Assembly (NCBI RefSeq): GCF_037975245.1
Contig: NC_092572.1
Location: 30,477,989-30,541,988 of the forward strand
Length of the DNA stretch: 64,000 nt
Reading direction: 5' to 3'
Source: Apostichopus japonicus
Lineage: Eukaryota > Echinodermata > Holothuroidea > Aspidochirotida > Stichopodidae
This document shows positions 27,040 to 41,500 of this stretch, piece by piece (position 1 is the stretch's first letter; each line of letters begins with the position of its first letter). The position numbers and the translations under genes were made by a program. The notes beneath the pieces were generated by a model. That model was not told where the DNA came from. It ran no database searches and saw only the letters and a program-made list of their open reading frames with translations.

Positions 27040-28264
27040 ATCATTCGATTCATCGGTTTCGAACATTCGATTGATCGGTGTCGAACATTCGATTGATGGG
27101 TGTCGAACATTCGATTGATCGGTACTGCACATTCGATTGATCGGTGTCGAACATTCGATTGATTGGGTCGTACATTCGATTGATGGGTGTCGCACATTCG
27201 ATTGATTGGTGTCGAACATTCGATTGATCGGTGTCGCACATTCGATTGATCGGTACTGCACATTCGATTAATCGGTGCCGCACATTCGATTGATGGGTGC
27301 CGAACATTCGAATAAACGGATTCGAATATTCGATTGATGGGTGCCGAACATTCGAATGATCTGTGTCGAACATTTGATTGATTGGTGCCGAACATTCGAA
27401 TGATCTGTGTCGAACATTCGATTGATGGGTGTCATTCGATTGATCGGTGTCGCACATTCGATTGATCGGTGTCGCACATTCGATTGATCGGTTCTGCACA
27501 TTCGATAGATTGGTGTCGAACATTCGATTGATTGGTGTCGCACATTCGATTGATCGGTATTGCACATTCGTTTGGTCGGTGTCGCATATTCGATTAATCG
27601 GTGCAGAACATTCGATTGATGGGTACCGAACATTCGAATGATCGGTCTCGAACATTTGATTGATCGGTGCCGAACATTCGAATGATCTGTGTCGAACATT
27701 CGATTGATGGGTGTCATTCGATTGATCGGTGTCGAACATTCGAATGATCGGTGTCGCACATCCGATTGATCGGTGTCGCACATTCGATTGATCGGTGTCG
27801 AACATTCGATTGATGGGTGTCATTCGATTGATCGGTGTCGCACATTCGATTGATCGGTGTCGCACATTCGATTGATCGGTTCTGCACATTCGATAGATTG
27901 GTGTCGAACATTCGATTGATTGGTGTCGCACATTCGATTGATCGGTATTGCACATTCGTTTGGTCGGTGTCACATATTCGATTAATCGGTGCCGAACATT
28001 CGATTGATGGGTACCGAACATTCGAATGATCGGTCTCGAACATTTGATTGATCGGTGCCGAACATTCGAATGATCTGTGTCGAACATTCGATTGATGGGT
28101 GTCATTCGATTGATCGGTGTCGAACATTCGATTGATCTGTGTCGCACATTCGATTGATGGGTGTCATTCGATTGATCGGTGTCGAACATTCGATTGATCG
28201 GTGTCGCACATCCGATTGATCGGTGTCGCACATTCGATTGATCGGTGTCGAACATTCGATTGAT
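27040..28264 (+). repeat. Satellite segment with a 388-bp sub-repeat
   Basis: No gene. 27427-27739 is repeated at 27815-28127 (offset 388 bp). The segment also carries the AAACGGATTCG signature near 27316 and several 18-bp units. Its position corresponds to the point where the two large halves of the window differ in length: the offset changes from 23,738 to 22,337 bp. Confidence 0.7.
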
Positions 28265-31005
28265 TGGTGCCGAACAATCGAATAATCGGTGTCGAACATT
28301 CGATTGATTGGTGCCGAACATTCGAATGATCTGTGTCGAACATTCGATTGATGGGTATCATTCGATTGATCGGTGTCGAACATTCGATTGATGGGTGTCG
28401 AACATTCGATTAATGGGTTGCGAACATTCGATTGATTGGTGTCGAACATTCGATTGATGGGTGCCGAACATTCGAATGATCGGTGTCGCACATCTGATTG
28501 ATCGGTATCATTCGATTGATCGGTTTCGAACATTCGATTGATCGGTGTCGAACATTCGATTGATGGGTGTCGAACATTCGATTGATCGGTACTGCATATT
28601 CGATTGATCGGTGTCGAACATTCGATTGATTGGTGTCGCACATTCGATTGATGGGTGTCGCACATTCGATTGATGGGTGTCGAACATTCGATTGATCGGT
28701 GTCGCACATTCGATTGATCGGTACTGCACATTCGATTGATCGGTGTCGAACATTCGAATGATCGGTGTCGAACATTCGATGGATGGGTGTCGCACATTCG
28801 ATTGATCGGTGTCGCACATTCGATTGATCGGTGTCGAACATTCGATTGATGGGTGCCGAACAATCGAATAATCGGTGTCGAACATTCGATTGATTGGTGC
28901 CGAACATTCGAATGATCTGTGTCGAACATTCGATTGATGGGTGTCGAACATTCGATTAATGGGTTGCGAACATTCGATTGATTGGTGTCGAACATTCGAT
29001 TGATGGGTGCCGAACATTCGAATGATCGGTGTCGCACATCCGATTGATCGGTATCATTCGATTCATCGGTTTCGAACATTCGATTGATCGGTGTCGAACA
29101 TTCGATTGATGGGTGTCGAACATTCGATTGATCGGTACTGCACATTCGATTGATCGGTGTCGAACATTCGATTGATTGGTGTCGAACATTCGATTGATGG
29201 GTGTCGCACATTTGATTGATGGTGTCGAACATTCGATTAATGGGTGTCGCACATCCGATTGATCGGTGTCGCACATTCGATTAATCGGTGCCGCACATTC
29301 GATTGATGGGTGTCGCACATTCGATTGATCGGTGTCGAACATTCGATTGATCGGTGTCGCACATTCGATTGATCGGTACTGCACATTCGATTGATCGGTG
29401 TCGAACATTCGAATGATCGGTGTCGAACATTCGATGGATGGGTGTCGCACATTCGATTGATCGGTGTCGCACATTCGATTGATCGGTGTCGAACATTCGA
29501 TTGATCGGTATTGCACATTCGTTTGGTCGGTGTCGCATATTCGATTAATCGGTGCCGAACATTCGATTGATGGATGCCGAACATTCGAATGATCGGTCTC
29601 GAACATTTGATTGATTGGTGCCGAACATTCAATGATCTGTGTCGAACATTCGATTGATGGGTGCCGAACATTCGAATGATCTGTGTCGAACATTTGATTG
29701 ATTGGTTCCGAACATTCGAATGATCGGTGCCTCACATTTGATTGATAGGTGCCGAACATTCGATTGATAGGTGCCGAACATTCGAATGATCGGTGTCGAA
29801 CATTCGATGGGTGTCGCACATCCGATTGATCGGTGTCGCACATTCGATTAATCGGTGCCGCACATTCGATTGATGGGTGTCGAACATTCGATTGATGGGT
29901 ACCGAACATTCGAATGATCGGTGTCGAACATTTGATTGATTGGTGTCGAACATTCGATTGATGGGTGTCGCACATTCGATTGATCGGTAGTGCACATTCG
30001 ATTGATCGGTGACGAACATTCGATTGATCTGTGTCGAACATTTGATTGATGGGTGTCATTCGAATGATCGGTGCCTCACATTCGATTGATAGGTGCCGAA
30101 CATTCGAATGATCGGTGTCGAACATTCGATGGGTGTCGCACATCCGATTGATCGGTGTGGAACATTCGATTAATCGGTGCCGCACATTCGATTGATGGGT
30201 GCCGAACATTCGAATAAACGGATTCGAATATTCGATTGATGGGTGCCGAACATTCGAATGATCGGTGTCGAACATTTGATTGATTGGTGCCGAACATTCG
30301 AATGATCTGTGTCGAACATTCGATTGATGGGTGTCATTCGATTGATCGGTGTCGCACATTCGATTGATCGGTGTCGCACATTCGATTGATCGGTTCTGCA
30401 CATTCGATAGATTGGTGTCGAACATTCGATTGATTGGTGTCGCACATCCGATTGATCGGTGTCGCACATTCGATTGATCGGTGTCGAACATTCGATTGAT
30501 GGGTGCCGAACAATCGAATAATCGGTGTCGAACATTCGATTGATTGGTGCCGAACATTCGAATGATCTGTGTCGAACATTCGATTGATGGGTATCATTCG
30601 ATTGATCGGTGTCGAACATTCGATTGATGGGTGTCGAACATTCGATTAATGGGTTGCGAACATTCGATTGATTGGTGTCGAACATTCGATTGATGGGTGC
30701 CGAACATTCGAATGATCGGTGTCGCACATCTGATTGATCGGTATCATTCGATTGATCGTTTTCGAACATTCGATTGATCGGTGTCGAACATTCGATTGAT
30801 GGGTGTCGAACATTCGATTGATCGGTACTGCACATTCGATTGATCGGTGTCGAACATTCGATTGATTGGGTCGCACATTCGATTGATGGGTGTCGCACAT
30901 TCGATTGATCGGTGTCGAACATTCGATTGATCGGTGTCGCACATTCGATTGATCGGTACTGCACATTCGATTGATCGGTGTCGAACATTCGAATGATCGG
31001 TGTCG
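28265..31005 (+). repeat. 2.7-kb irregular block, copied at 50602-53122
   Basis: Variant order matches 50602-53122, with the offset drifting from 22,337 to 22,118 bp through several monomer gains and losses and some 1-bp indels. It contains the most unusual units of the array: CATTCAATG with a missing base near 29626, GATGGTGTCG with a missing G near 29220, several GTGCCTCACAT units, GATAGGTGCC units, GTAGTGCAC near 29988 and GTGACGAAC near 30009. No open frame here reads as anything but the repeat cycle. Confidence 0.75.
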
Positions 31006-33433
31006 AACATTCGATGGATGGGTGTCGCACATTCGATTGATCGGTGTCGCACATTCGATTGATCGGTGTCGAACATTCGATTGATGGGTGCCGAACAATC
31101 GAATAATCGGTGTCGAACATTCGATTGATTGGTGCCGAACATTCGAATGATCTGTGTCGAACATTCGATTGATGGGTATCATTCGATTGATCGGTGTCGA
31201 ACATTCGATTGATGGTGTCGAACATTCGATTAATGGGTGTCGCACATCCGATTGATCGGTGTCGCACATTCGATTAATCGGTGCCGCACATTCGATTGAT
31301 GGGTGCCGAACATTCGAATAAACGGATTCGAATATTCGATTGATGGGTGCCGAACATTCGAATGATCTGTGTCGAACATTTGATTGATTGGTGCCGAACA
31401 TTCGAATGATCTGTGTCGAACATTCGATTGATGGGTGTCATTCGATTGATCGGTGTCGCACATTCGATTGATCGGTGTCGCACATTCGATTGATCGGTTC
31501 TGCACATTCGATAGATTGGTGTCGAACATTCGATTGATTGGTGTCGCACATTCGATTGATCGGTATTGCACATTCGTTTGGTCGGTGTCGCATATTCGAT
31601 TAATCGGTGCAGAACATTCGATTGATGGGTACCGAACATTCGAATGATCGGTGTCGAACATTTGATTGATCGGTGCCGAACATTCGAATGATCTGTGTCG
31701 AACATTCGATTGATGGGTGTCATTCGATTGATCGGTGTCGAACATTCGATTGATCGGTGTCGCACATCCGATTGATCGGTGTCGCACATTCGATTGATCG
31801 GTGTCGAACATTCGATTGATGGTTGCCGAACATTCGAATGATCGGTGTCGAACATTCGATCGATGGGTGTCGAACATTCGAATGATCTGTGTCGAACATT
31901 CGATTGATGGGTGTCATTCGATTGATCGGTGTCGCACATTCGATTGATCGGTGTCGCACATTCGATTGATCGGTTCTGCACATTCGATAGATTGGTGTGG
32001 AACATTCGATTGATTGGTGTCGCACATTCGATTGATCGGTATTGCACATTCGTTTGGTCGGTGTCGCATATTCGATTAATCGGTGCCGAACATTCGAATG
32101 ATCTGTGTCGAACATTCGATTGATGGGTGTCATTCGATTGATCGGTGTCGAACATTCGATTGATCGGTGTCGCACATTCGATTGATGGGTGTCATTCGAT
32201 TGATCGGTGTCGAACATTCGATTGATCGGTGTCGCACATCCGATTGATCGGTGTCGCACATTCGATTGATCGGTGTCGAACATTCGATTGATGGTTGCCG
32301 AACATTCGAATGATCGGTGTCGAACATTCGATCGATGGGTGTCGAACATTCGAATGATCGGTGTCGAACATTCGATTGATGGGTGTCATTCGATTGATCG
32401 GTGTCGAACATTCGATTGATTGGTGTCGCACATCCGATTGATCGGTGTCGCACATCCGATTGATCGGTGTCGCACATTCGATTGATCGGTGTCGAACATT
32501 CGATTGATGGGTGCCGAACAATCGAATAATCGGTGTCGAACATTCGATTGATTGGTGCCGAACATTCGAATGATCTGTGTCGAACATTCGATTGATGGGT
32601 ATCATTCGATTGATCGGTGTCGAACATTCGATTGATGGGTGTCGAACATTCGATTAATGGGTTGCGAACATTCGATTGATTGGTGTCGAACATTCGATTG
32701 ATGGGTGCCGAACATTCGAATGATCGGTGTCGCACATCCGATTGATCGGTATCATTCGATTCATCGGTTTCGAACATTCGATTCATCGGTTTCGAACATT
32801 CGATTGATGGGTGTCGAACATTCGATTGATCGGTGTCGAACATTCGATTGATTGGGTCGCACATTCGATTGATGGGTGTCGCTCATTCGATTGATCGGTG
32901 TCGAACATTCGATTGATCGGTGTCGCACATTCGATTGATCGGTACTGCACATTCGATTGATCGGTGTCGAACATTCGAATGATCGGTGTCGAACATTCGA
33001 TGGATGGGTGTCGCACATTCGATTGATCATTGTCGCACATTCGATTGATCGGTGTCGAACATTCGATTGATGGGTGCCGAACAATCGAATAATCGGTGTC
33101 GAACATTCGATTGATTGGTGCCGAACATTCGAATGATCTGTGTCGAACATTCGATTGATGGGTATCATTCGATTGATCGGTGTCGAACATTCGATTGATG
33201 GGTGTCGAACATTCGATTAATGGGTTGCGAACATTCGATTGATCGGTGTCGAACATTCGATTGATGGGTGCCGAACAATCGAATAATCGGTGTCGAACAT
33301 TCGATTGATTGGTGCAGAACATTCGAATGATCTGTGTCGAACATTCGATTGATGTGTATCATTCGATTGATCGGTGTCGAACATTCGATTGATGGGTGTC
33401 GAACATTCGATTAATGGGTTGCGAACATTCGAA
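30563..33433 (+). repeat. Copy of 2545-5438
   Basis: Second-half partner of 2545-5438. It has a 1-bp deletion near 31213, loss of one 22-bp unit near 32840, and a CATCTGATTG unit near 30728 where the partner has CATCCGATTG. It ends within a few bases of the start of the next block at 33428. Confidence 0.8.
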
Positions 33434-35338
33434 TGATCGGTCTCGAACATTTGATTGATCGGTGCCGAACATTCGAATGATCTGTGTCGAACATTCGATT
33501 GATGGGTGTCATTCGATTGATCGGTGTCGAACATTCGATTGATCGGTGTCGCACATCCGATTGATCGGTGTCGCACATTCGATTGATCGGTGTCGAACAT
33601 TCGATTGATGGTTGCCGAACATTCGAATAATCGGTGTCGAACATTCGATCGATGGGTGTCGAACATTCGAATGATCTGTGTCGAACATTCGATTGATGGG
33701 TGTCATTCGATTGATCGGTGTCGCACATTCGATTGATCGGTGTCGCACATTCGATTGATCGGTTCTGCACATTCGATAGATTGGTGTCGAACATTCGATT
33801 GATTGGTGTCGCACATTCGATTGATCGGTATTGCACATTCGTTTGGTCGGTGTCGCATATTCGATTAATCGGTGCCGAACATTCGATTGATGGGTACCGA
33901 ACATTCGATTGATAGGTGCCGAACATTCGAATGATCGGTGTCGAACATTCGATGGGTGTCGCACATCCGATTGATCGGTGTCGCACATTCGATTAATCGG
34001 TGCCGCACATTCGATTGATGGGTGTCGAACATTCGATTGATGGGTGCCGAACATTCGAATGATCGGTGTCGAACATTTGATTGATTGGTGCCGAACATTC
34101 GAATGATCTGTGTCGAACATTCGATTGATGGGTGTCATTCGATTGATCGGTGTCGAACATTCGATTGATCGGTGTCGCACATCCGATTGATCGGTGTCGC
34201 ACATCCGATTGATCGGTGTCGCACATTCGATTAATCGGTGCCGCACATTCGATTGATGGGTGCCGAACATTCGAATAATCGGATTCGAACATTCGATTGA
34301 TGGGTGTCGAACATTCGATTGATCGGTATTGCACATTCGTTTGGTCGGTGTCGCATATTCTATTAATCGGTTCCGAACATTTGATTGATTGGTGCCGAAC
34401 ATTCGAATGATCTGTGTCGAACATTCGATTGATGGGTGTCATTCGATTGATCGGTGTCGAACATTCGATTAATCGGTGTCGCACATCCGATTGATCGGTG
34501 TCGCACATTCGATTGATCGGTGTCGCACATTCGATTGATTGGTGCCGAACATTCGATTGATAGGTGTCGAACATTCGATCGATGGGTGCCGAACATTCGA
34601 ATGATCTGTGTCGAACATTCGATTGATGGGTATCATTCGATTAATCGGTTTCGAACATTCGATTGATGGGTGTCGAACATTCGAATGATGGGTGTCGAAC
34701 ATTCGATTGATCGATGTCGCACATATCGATTGATGGGTGCCGAACATTTGAATGATCGGTGTCGAACATTCGATCGATGGGTGCCGAACATTCGAATGAT
34801 CTGTGTCGAACATTCGATTGATGGGTATCATTCGATTGATCGGTTTCGAACATTCGATTGATCGGTGTCGAACATTCGATTGATGGGTGTCGAACATTCG
34901 ATTGATCGGTACTGCACATTCGATTGATCGGTGTCGAACATTCGATTGATTGGTTTCGAACATTCGATTGATGGGTGTCGCACATTCGATTGATCGGTGT
35001 CGAACATTCGATTGATCGGTGTCGCACATTCGATTGATCGGTACTGCACATTCGATTGATCAGTGTCGAACATTCGAATGATCGGTGTCGAACATTCGAT
35101 GGATGGGTGTCGCACATTCGATTGATCGGTGTCGCACATTCGATTGATCGGTGTCGAACATTCGATTGATCGGTATTGCACATTCGATTAATCGGTGTCG
35201 AACATTCGATTGATGGGTGTCGCACATTCGATTGATCGGTACTGCACATTCGAATGACAGGTGTCGAACATTTGATTGATTGGTGCCGATCATCCGAATG
35301 ATCATTCGATTGATCGGTGTCGAAACATTCGATTGATC
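33428..35338 (+). repeat. Copy of 12567-14477
   Basis: Offset 20,861 bp. It carries the same rare units as its partner, including the 18-bp CATTCGATGGGTG unit near 33948, the extra-A unit near 34721 and the palindrome at 35295. It ends inside the GTCGAAACATTCG unit, where it joins a copy of 16063-19275. Confidence 0.8.
35295..35308. repeat. 14-bp perfect palindrome at a 12-bp monomer
   Basis: CGAATGATCATTCG, the copy of the palindrome at 14434 carried by the 33428-35338 block. It lies 17 bp before the junction with the next block. Confidence 0.9.
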
Positions 35339-38300
35339 GGTGTCGCACATTCGATTGATGGGTGCCGAACAATCGAATAATCGGTGTCGAACATTCGATT
35401 GATTGGTGCCGAACATTCGAATGATCTGTGTCGAACATTCGATTGATGGGTATCATTCGATTGATCGGTGTCGAACATTCGATTGATGGGTGTCGAACAT
35501 TCGATTAATGGGTTACGAACATTCGATTGATTGGTGTCGCACATTCGATTGATCGGTACTGCACATTCGATTGATCGGTGTCGAACATTCGATTGATTGG
35601 TGTCGAACATTCGATTGATTGGTGTCGCACATTCGATTGATTGGTGTCGAACATTCGATTGATGGGTGTCGCACATTCGATTGATGGGTACTGCACATCC
35701 GATTGATCGGTGTCGAACATTCGAATGATCGGTGTCGAACATTCGATTGATGGGTGTCGCACATCCGATTGATCGGTGTCGCACATTCGATTGATCGGTG
35801 TCGAACATTCGATTGATCGGTATTGCACATTCGTTTGGTCGGTGTCGCATATTCGATTAATCGGTGCCGAACATTCGATTGATGGGTGCCGAACATTCGA
35901 ATGATCGGTGTCGAACATTTGATTGATTGGTGCCGAACATTCGAATGATCTGTGTCGAACATTCGATTGATGGGTGTCATTCGATTGATCGGTGTCGAAC
36001 ATTCGATTGATCGGTGTCGCACATCCGATTGATCGGTGTCGCACATCCGATTGATCGGTGTCGCACATTCGATTGATCGATGTCGCACATTCGATTGATT
36101 GGTGCCGAACATTGGAATGATCGGTGTCGAACATTCGATTGATGGGTACCGAACATTCGAATGATCGGTCTCGAACATTTGATTGATCGGTGCCGAACAT
36201 TCGAATGATCTGTGTCGAACATTCGATTGATGGGTGTCATTCGATTGATCGGTGTCGAACATTCGATTGATCGGTGTCGCACATCCGATTGATCGGTGTC
36301 GCACATTCGATTGATCGGTGTCGAACATTCGATTGATGGTTGCCGAACATTCGAATAATCGGTGTCGAACATTCGATCGATGGGTGTCGAACATTCGAAT
36401 GATCTGTGTCGAACATTCGATTGATGGGTGTCATTCGATTGATCGGTGTGGCACATTCGATTGATCGGTGTCGCACATTCGATTGATCGGTTCTGCACAT
36501 TCGATAGATTGGTGTCGAACATTCGATTGATCGGTATTGCACATTCGTTTGGTCGGTGTCGCATATTCGATTAATCGGTGCCGAACATTCGATTGATGGG
36601 TACCGAACATTCGAATGATCGGTCTCGAACATTTGATTGATCGGTGCCGAACATTTGAATGATCTGTGTCGAACATTCGATTGATGGGTGTCATTCGAAT
36701 GATCGGTGTCGAACATTCGATTGATCGGTGTCGCACATTCGATTGATGGGTGTCATTCGATTGATCGGTGTCGAACATTCGATTGATCGGTGTCGCACAT
36801 CCGATTGATCGGTGTCGCACATTCGATTGATCGGTGTCGCACATTCGATTGATGGTTGCCGAACATTCGAATAATCAGTGTCGAACATTCGATTGATCGG
36901 TGTCGAACATTCGATTGATGGGTGCCGAACAATCGAATAATCGGTGTCGAACATTCGATTGATTGGTGCCGAACATTCGAATGATCTGTGTCGAACATTC
37001 GATTGATGGGTATCATTCGATTGATCGGTGTCGAACATTCGATTGATGGGTGTCGAACATTCGATTAATGGGTTGCGAACATTCGATTGATCGGTGTCGA
37101 ACATTCGATTGATGGGTGCCGAACAATCGAATAATCGGTGTCGAACATTCGATTGATTGGTGCCGAACATTCGAATGATCTGTGTCGAACATTCGATTGA
37201 TGTGTATCATTCGATTGATCGGTGTCGAACATTCGATTGATGGGTGTCGAACATTCGATTAATGGGTTGCGAACATTCGATTGATTGGTGTCGAACATTC
37301 GATTGATGGGTGCCGAACATTCGAATGATCGGTGTCGCACATCCGATTGATCGGTATCATTCGATTCATCGGTTTCGAACATTCGATTGATCGGTGTCGA
37401 ACATTCGATTAATGGGTGTCGCACATTCGATTGATCGGTGTCGCACATTCGATTGATCGGTGTCGAACATTCGATTGATGGGTGCCGAACAATCGAATAA
37501 TCGGTGTCGAACATTCGATTGATTGGTGCCGAACATTCGAATGATCTGTGTCGAACATTCGATTGATGGGTATCATTCGATTGATCGGTGTCGAACATTC
37601 GATTGATGGGTGTCGAACATTCGATTAATGGGTGTCGCACATCCGATTGATCGGTGTCGCACATTCGATTAATCGGTGCCGCACATTCGATTGATGGGTG
37701 CCGAACATTCGAATAAACGGATTCGAATATTCGATTGATGGGTGCCGAACATTCGAATGATCTGTGTCGAACATTTGATTGATTGGTGCCGAACATTCGA
37801 ATGATCTGTGTCGAACATTCGATTGATGGGTGTCATTCGATTGATCGGTGTCGCACATTCGATTGATCGGTGTCGCACATTCGATTGATCGGTTCTGCAC
37901 ATTCGATAGATTGGTGTCGAACATTCGATTGATTGGTGTCGCACATTCGATTGATCGGTATTGCACATTCGTTTGGTCGGTGTCGCATATTCGATTAATC
38001 GGTGCAGAACATTCGATTGATGGGTACCGAACATTCGAATGATCGGTGTCGAACATTTGATTGATCGGTGCCGAACATTCGAATGATCTGTGTCGAACAT
38101 TCGATTGATGGGTGTCATTCGATTGATCGGTGTCGAACATTCGATTGATCGGTGTCGCACATCCGATTGATCGGTGTCGCACATTCGATTGATCGGTGTC
38201 GAACATTCGATTGATGGTTGCCGAACATTCGAATGATCGGTGTCGAACATTCGATCGATGGGTGTCGAACATTCGAATGATCTGTGTCGAACATTCGATT

Positions 38301-38559
38301 GATGGGTGTCATTCGATTGATCGGTGTCGCACATTCGATTGATCGGTGTCGCACATTCGATTGATCGGTTCTGCACATTCGATAGATTGGTGTGGAACAT
38401 TCGATTGATTGGTGTCGCACATTCGATTGATCGGTATTGCACATTCGTTTGGTCGGTGTCGCATATTCGATTAATCGGTGCCGAACATTCGAATGATCTG
38501 TGTCGAACATTCGATTGATGGGTGTCATTCGATTGATCGGTGTCGAACATTCGATTGAT
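35325..38559 (+). repeat. Copy of 16063-19275
   Basis: Offset 19,262 then 19,284 bp, because of one extra unit near 36050. A GGGTTACG unit near 35510 replaces the usual GGGTTGCG. The final 1.9 kb (36616-38559) overlaps the start of the 10-kb block copy. Confidence 0.8.
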
Positions 38560-41500
38560 CGGTGTCGCACATTCGATTGATGGGTGTCATTCGATTGATC
38601 GGTGTCGAACATTCGATTGATCGGTGTCGCACATCCGATTGATCGGTGTCGCACATTCGATTGATCGGTGTCGAACATTCGATTGATGGTTGCCGAACAT
38701 TCGAATGATCGGTGTCGAACATTCGATCGATGGGTGTCGAACATTCGAATGATCGGTGTCGAACATTCGATTGATGGGTATCATTCGATTGATCGGTGTC
38801 GAACATTCGATTGATGGGTGTCGAACATTCGATTAATGGGTTGCGAACATTCGATTGATTGGTGTCGAACATTCGATTGATGGGTGCCGAACATTCGAAT
38901 GATCGGTGTCGCACATCCGATTGATCGGTATCATTCGATTGATCGTTTTCGAACATTCGATTGATCGGTGTCGAACATTCGATTGATGGGTGTCGAACAT
39001 TCGATTGATCGGTACTGCACATTCGATTGATCGGTGTCGAACATTCGATTGATTGGGTCGCACATTCGATTGATGGGTGTCGCACATTCGATTGATCGGT
39101 GTCGAACATTCGATTGATCGGTGTCGCACATTCGATTGATCGGTACTGCACATTCGATTGATCGGTGTCGAACATTCGAATGATCGGTGTCGAACATTCG
39201 ATGGATGGGTGTCGCACATTCGATTGATCGGTGTCGCACATTCGATTGATCGGTGTCGAACATTCGATTGATGGGTGCCGAACAATCGAATAATCGGTGT
39301 CGAACATTCGATTGATTGGTGCCGAACATTCGAATGATCTGTGTCGAACATTCGATTGATGGGTATCATTCGATTGATCGGTGTCGAACATTCGATTGAT
39401 GGGTGTCGAACATTCGATTAATGGGTGTCGCACATCCGATTGATCGGTGTCGCACATTCGATTAATCGGTGCCGCACATTCGATTGATGGGTGCCGAACA
39501 TTCGAATAAACGCATTCGAATATTCGATTGATGGGTGCCGAACATTCGAATGATCTGTGTCGAACATTTGATTGATTGGTGCCGAACATTCGAATGATCT
39601 GTGTCGAACATTCGATTGATGGGTGTCATTCGATTGATCGGTGTCGCACATTCGATTGATCGGTGTCGCACATTCGATTGATCGGTTCTGCACATTCGAT
39701 AGATTGGTGTCGAACATTCGATTGATTGGTGTCGCACATTCGATTGATCGGTATTGCACATTCGTTTGGTCGGTGTCGCATATTCGATTAATCGGTGCAG
39801 AACATTCGATTGATGGGTACCGAACATTCGAATGATCGGTGTCGAACATTTGATTGATCGGTGCCGAACATTCGAATGATCTGTGTCGAACATTCGATTG
39901 ATGGGTGTCATTCGATTGATCGGTGTCGAACATTCGATTGATCGGTGTCGCACATCCGATTGATCGGTGTCGCACATTCGATTGATCGGTGTCGAACATT
40001 CGATTGATGGTTGCCGAACATTCGAATGATCGGTGTCGAACATTCGATCGATGGGTGTCGAACATTCGAATGATCTGTGTCGAACATTCGATTGATGGGT
40101 GTCATTCGATTGATCGGTGTCGCACATTCGATTGATCGGTGTCGCACATTCGATTGATCGGTTCTGCACATTCGATAGATTGGTGTGGAACATTCGATTG
40201 ATTGGTGTCGCACATTCGATTGATCGGTATTGCACATTCGTTTGGTCGGTGTCGCATATTCGATTAATCGGTGCCGAACATTCGAATGATCTGTGTCGAA
40301 CATTCGATTGATGGGTGTCATTCGATTGATCGGTGTCGAACATTCGATTGATCGGTGTCGCACATTCGATTGATGGGTGTCATTCGATTGATCGGTGTCG
40401 AACATTCGATTGATCGGTGTCGCACATCCGATTGATCGGTGTCGCACATTCGATTGATCGGTGTCGAACATTCGATTGATGGTTGCCGAACATTCGAATG
40501 ATCGGTGTCGAACATTCGATCGATGGGTGTCGAACATTCGAATGATCGGTGTCGAACATTCGATTGATGGGTGTCATTCGATTGATCGGTGTCGAACATT
40601 CGATTGATTGGTGTCGCACATCCGATTGATCGGTGTCGCACATCCGATTGATCGGTGTCGCACATTCGATTGATCGGTGTCGAACATTCGATTGATGGGT
40701 GCCGAACAATCGAATAATCGGTGTCGAACATTCGATTGATTGGTGCCGAACATTCGAATGATCTGTGTCGAACATTCGATTGATGGGTATCATTCGATTG
40801 ATCGGTGTCGAACATTCGATTGATTGGAGTCGAACATTCGATTAATGGGTTGCGAACATTCGATTGATTGGTGTCGAACATTCGATTGATGGGTGCCGAA
40901 CATTCGAATGATCGGTGTCGCACATCCGATTGATCGGTATCATTCGATTCATCGGTTTCGAACATTCGATTCATCGGTTTCGAACATTCGATTGATGGGT
41001 GTCGAACATTCGATTGATCGGTACTGCACATTCGATTGATCGGTGTCGAACATTCGATTGATTGGGTCGCACATTCGATTGATGGGTGTCGCTCATTCGA
41101 TTGATCGGTGTCGAACATTCGATTGATCGGTGTCGCACATTCGATTGATCGGTACTGCACATTCGATTGATCGGTGTCGAACATTCGAATGATCGGTGTC
41201 GAACATTCGATGGATGGGTGTCGCACATTCGATTGATCATTGTCGCACATTCGATTGATCGGTGTCGAACATTCGATTGATGGGTGCCGAACAATCGAAT
41301 AATCGGTGTCGAACATTCGATTGATTGGTGCCGAACATTCGAATGATCTGTGTCGAACATTCGATTGATGGGTATCATTCGATTGATCGGTGTCGAACAT
41401 TCGATTGATGGGTGTCGAACATTCGATTAATGGGTTGCGAACATTCGATTGATCGGTGTCGAACATTCGATTGATGGGTGCCGAACAATCGAATAATCGG

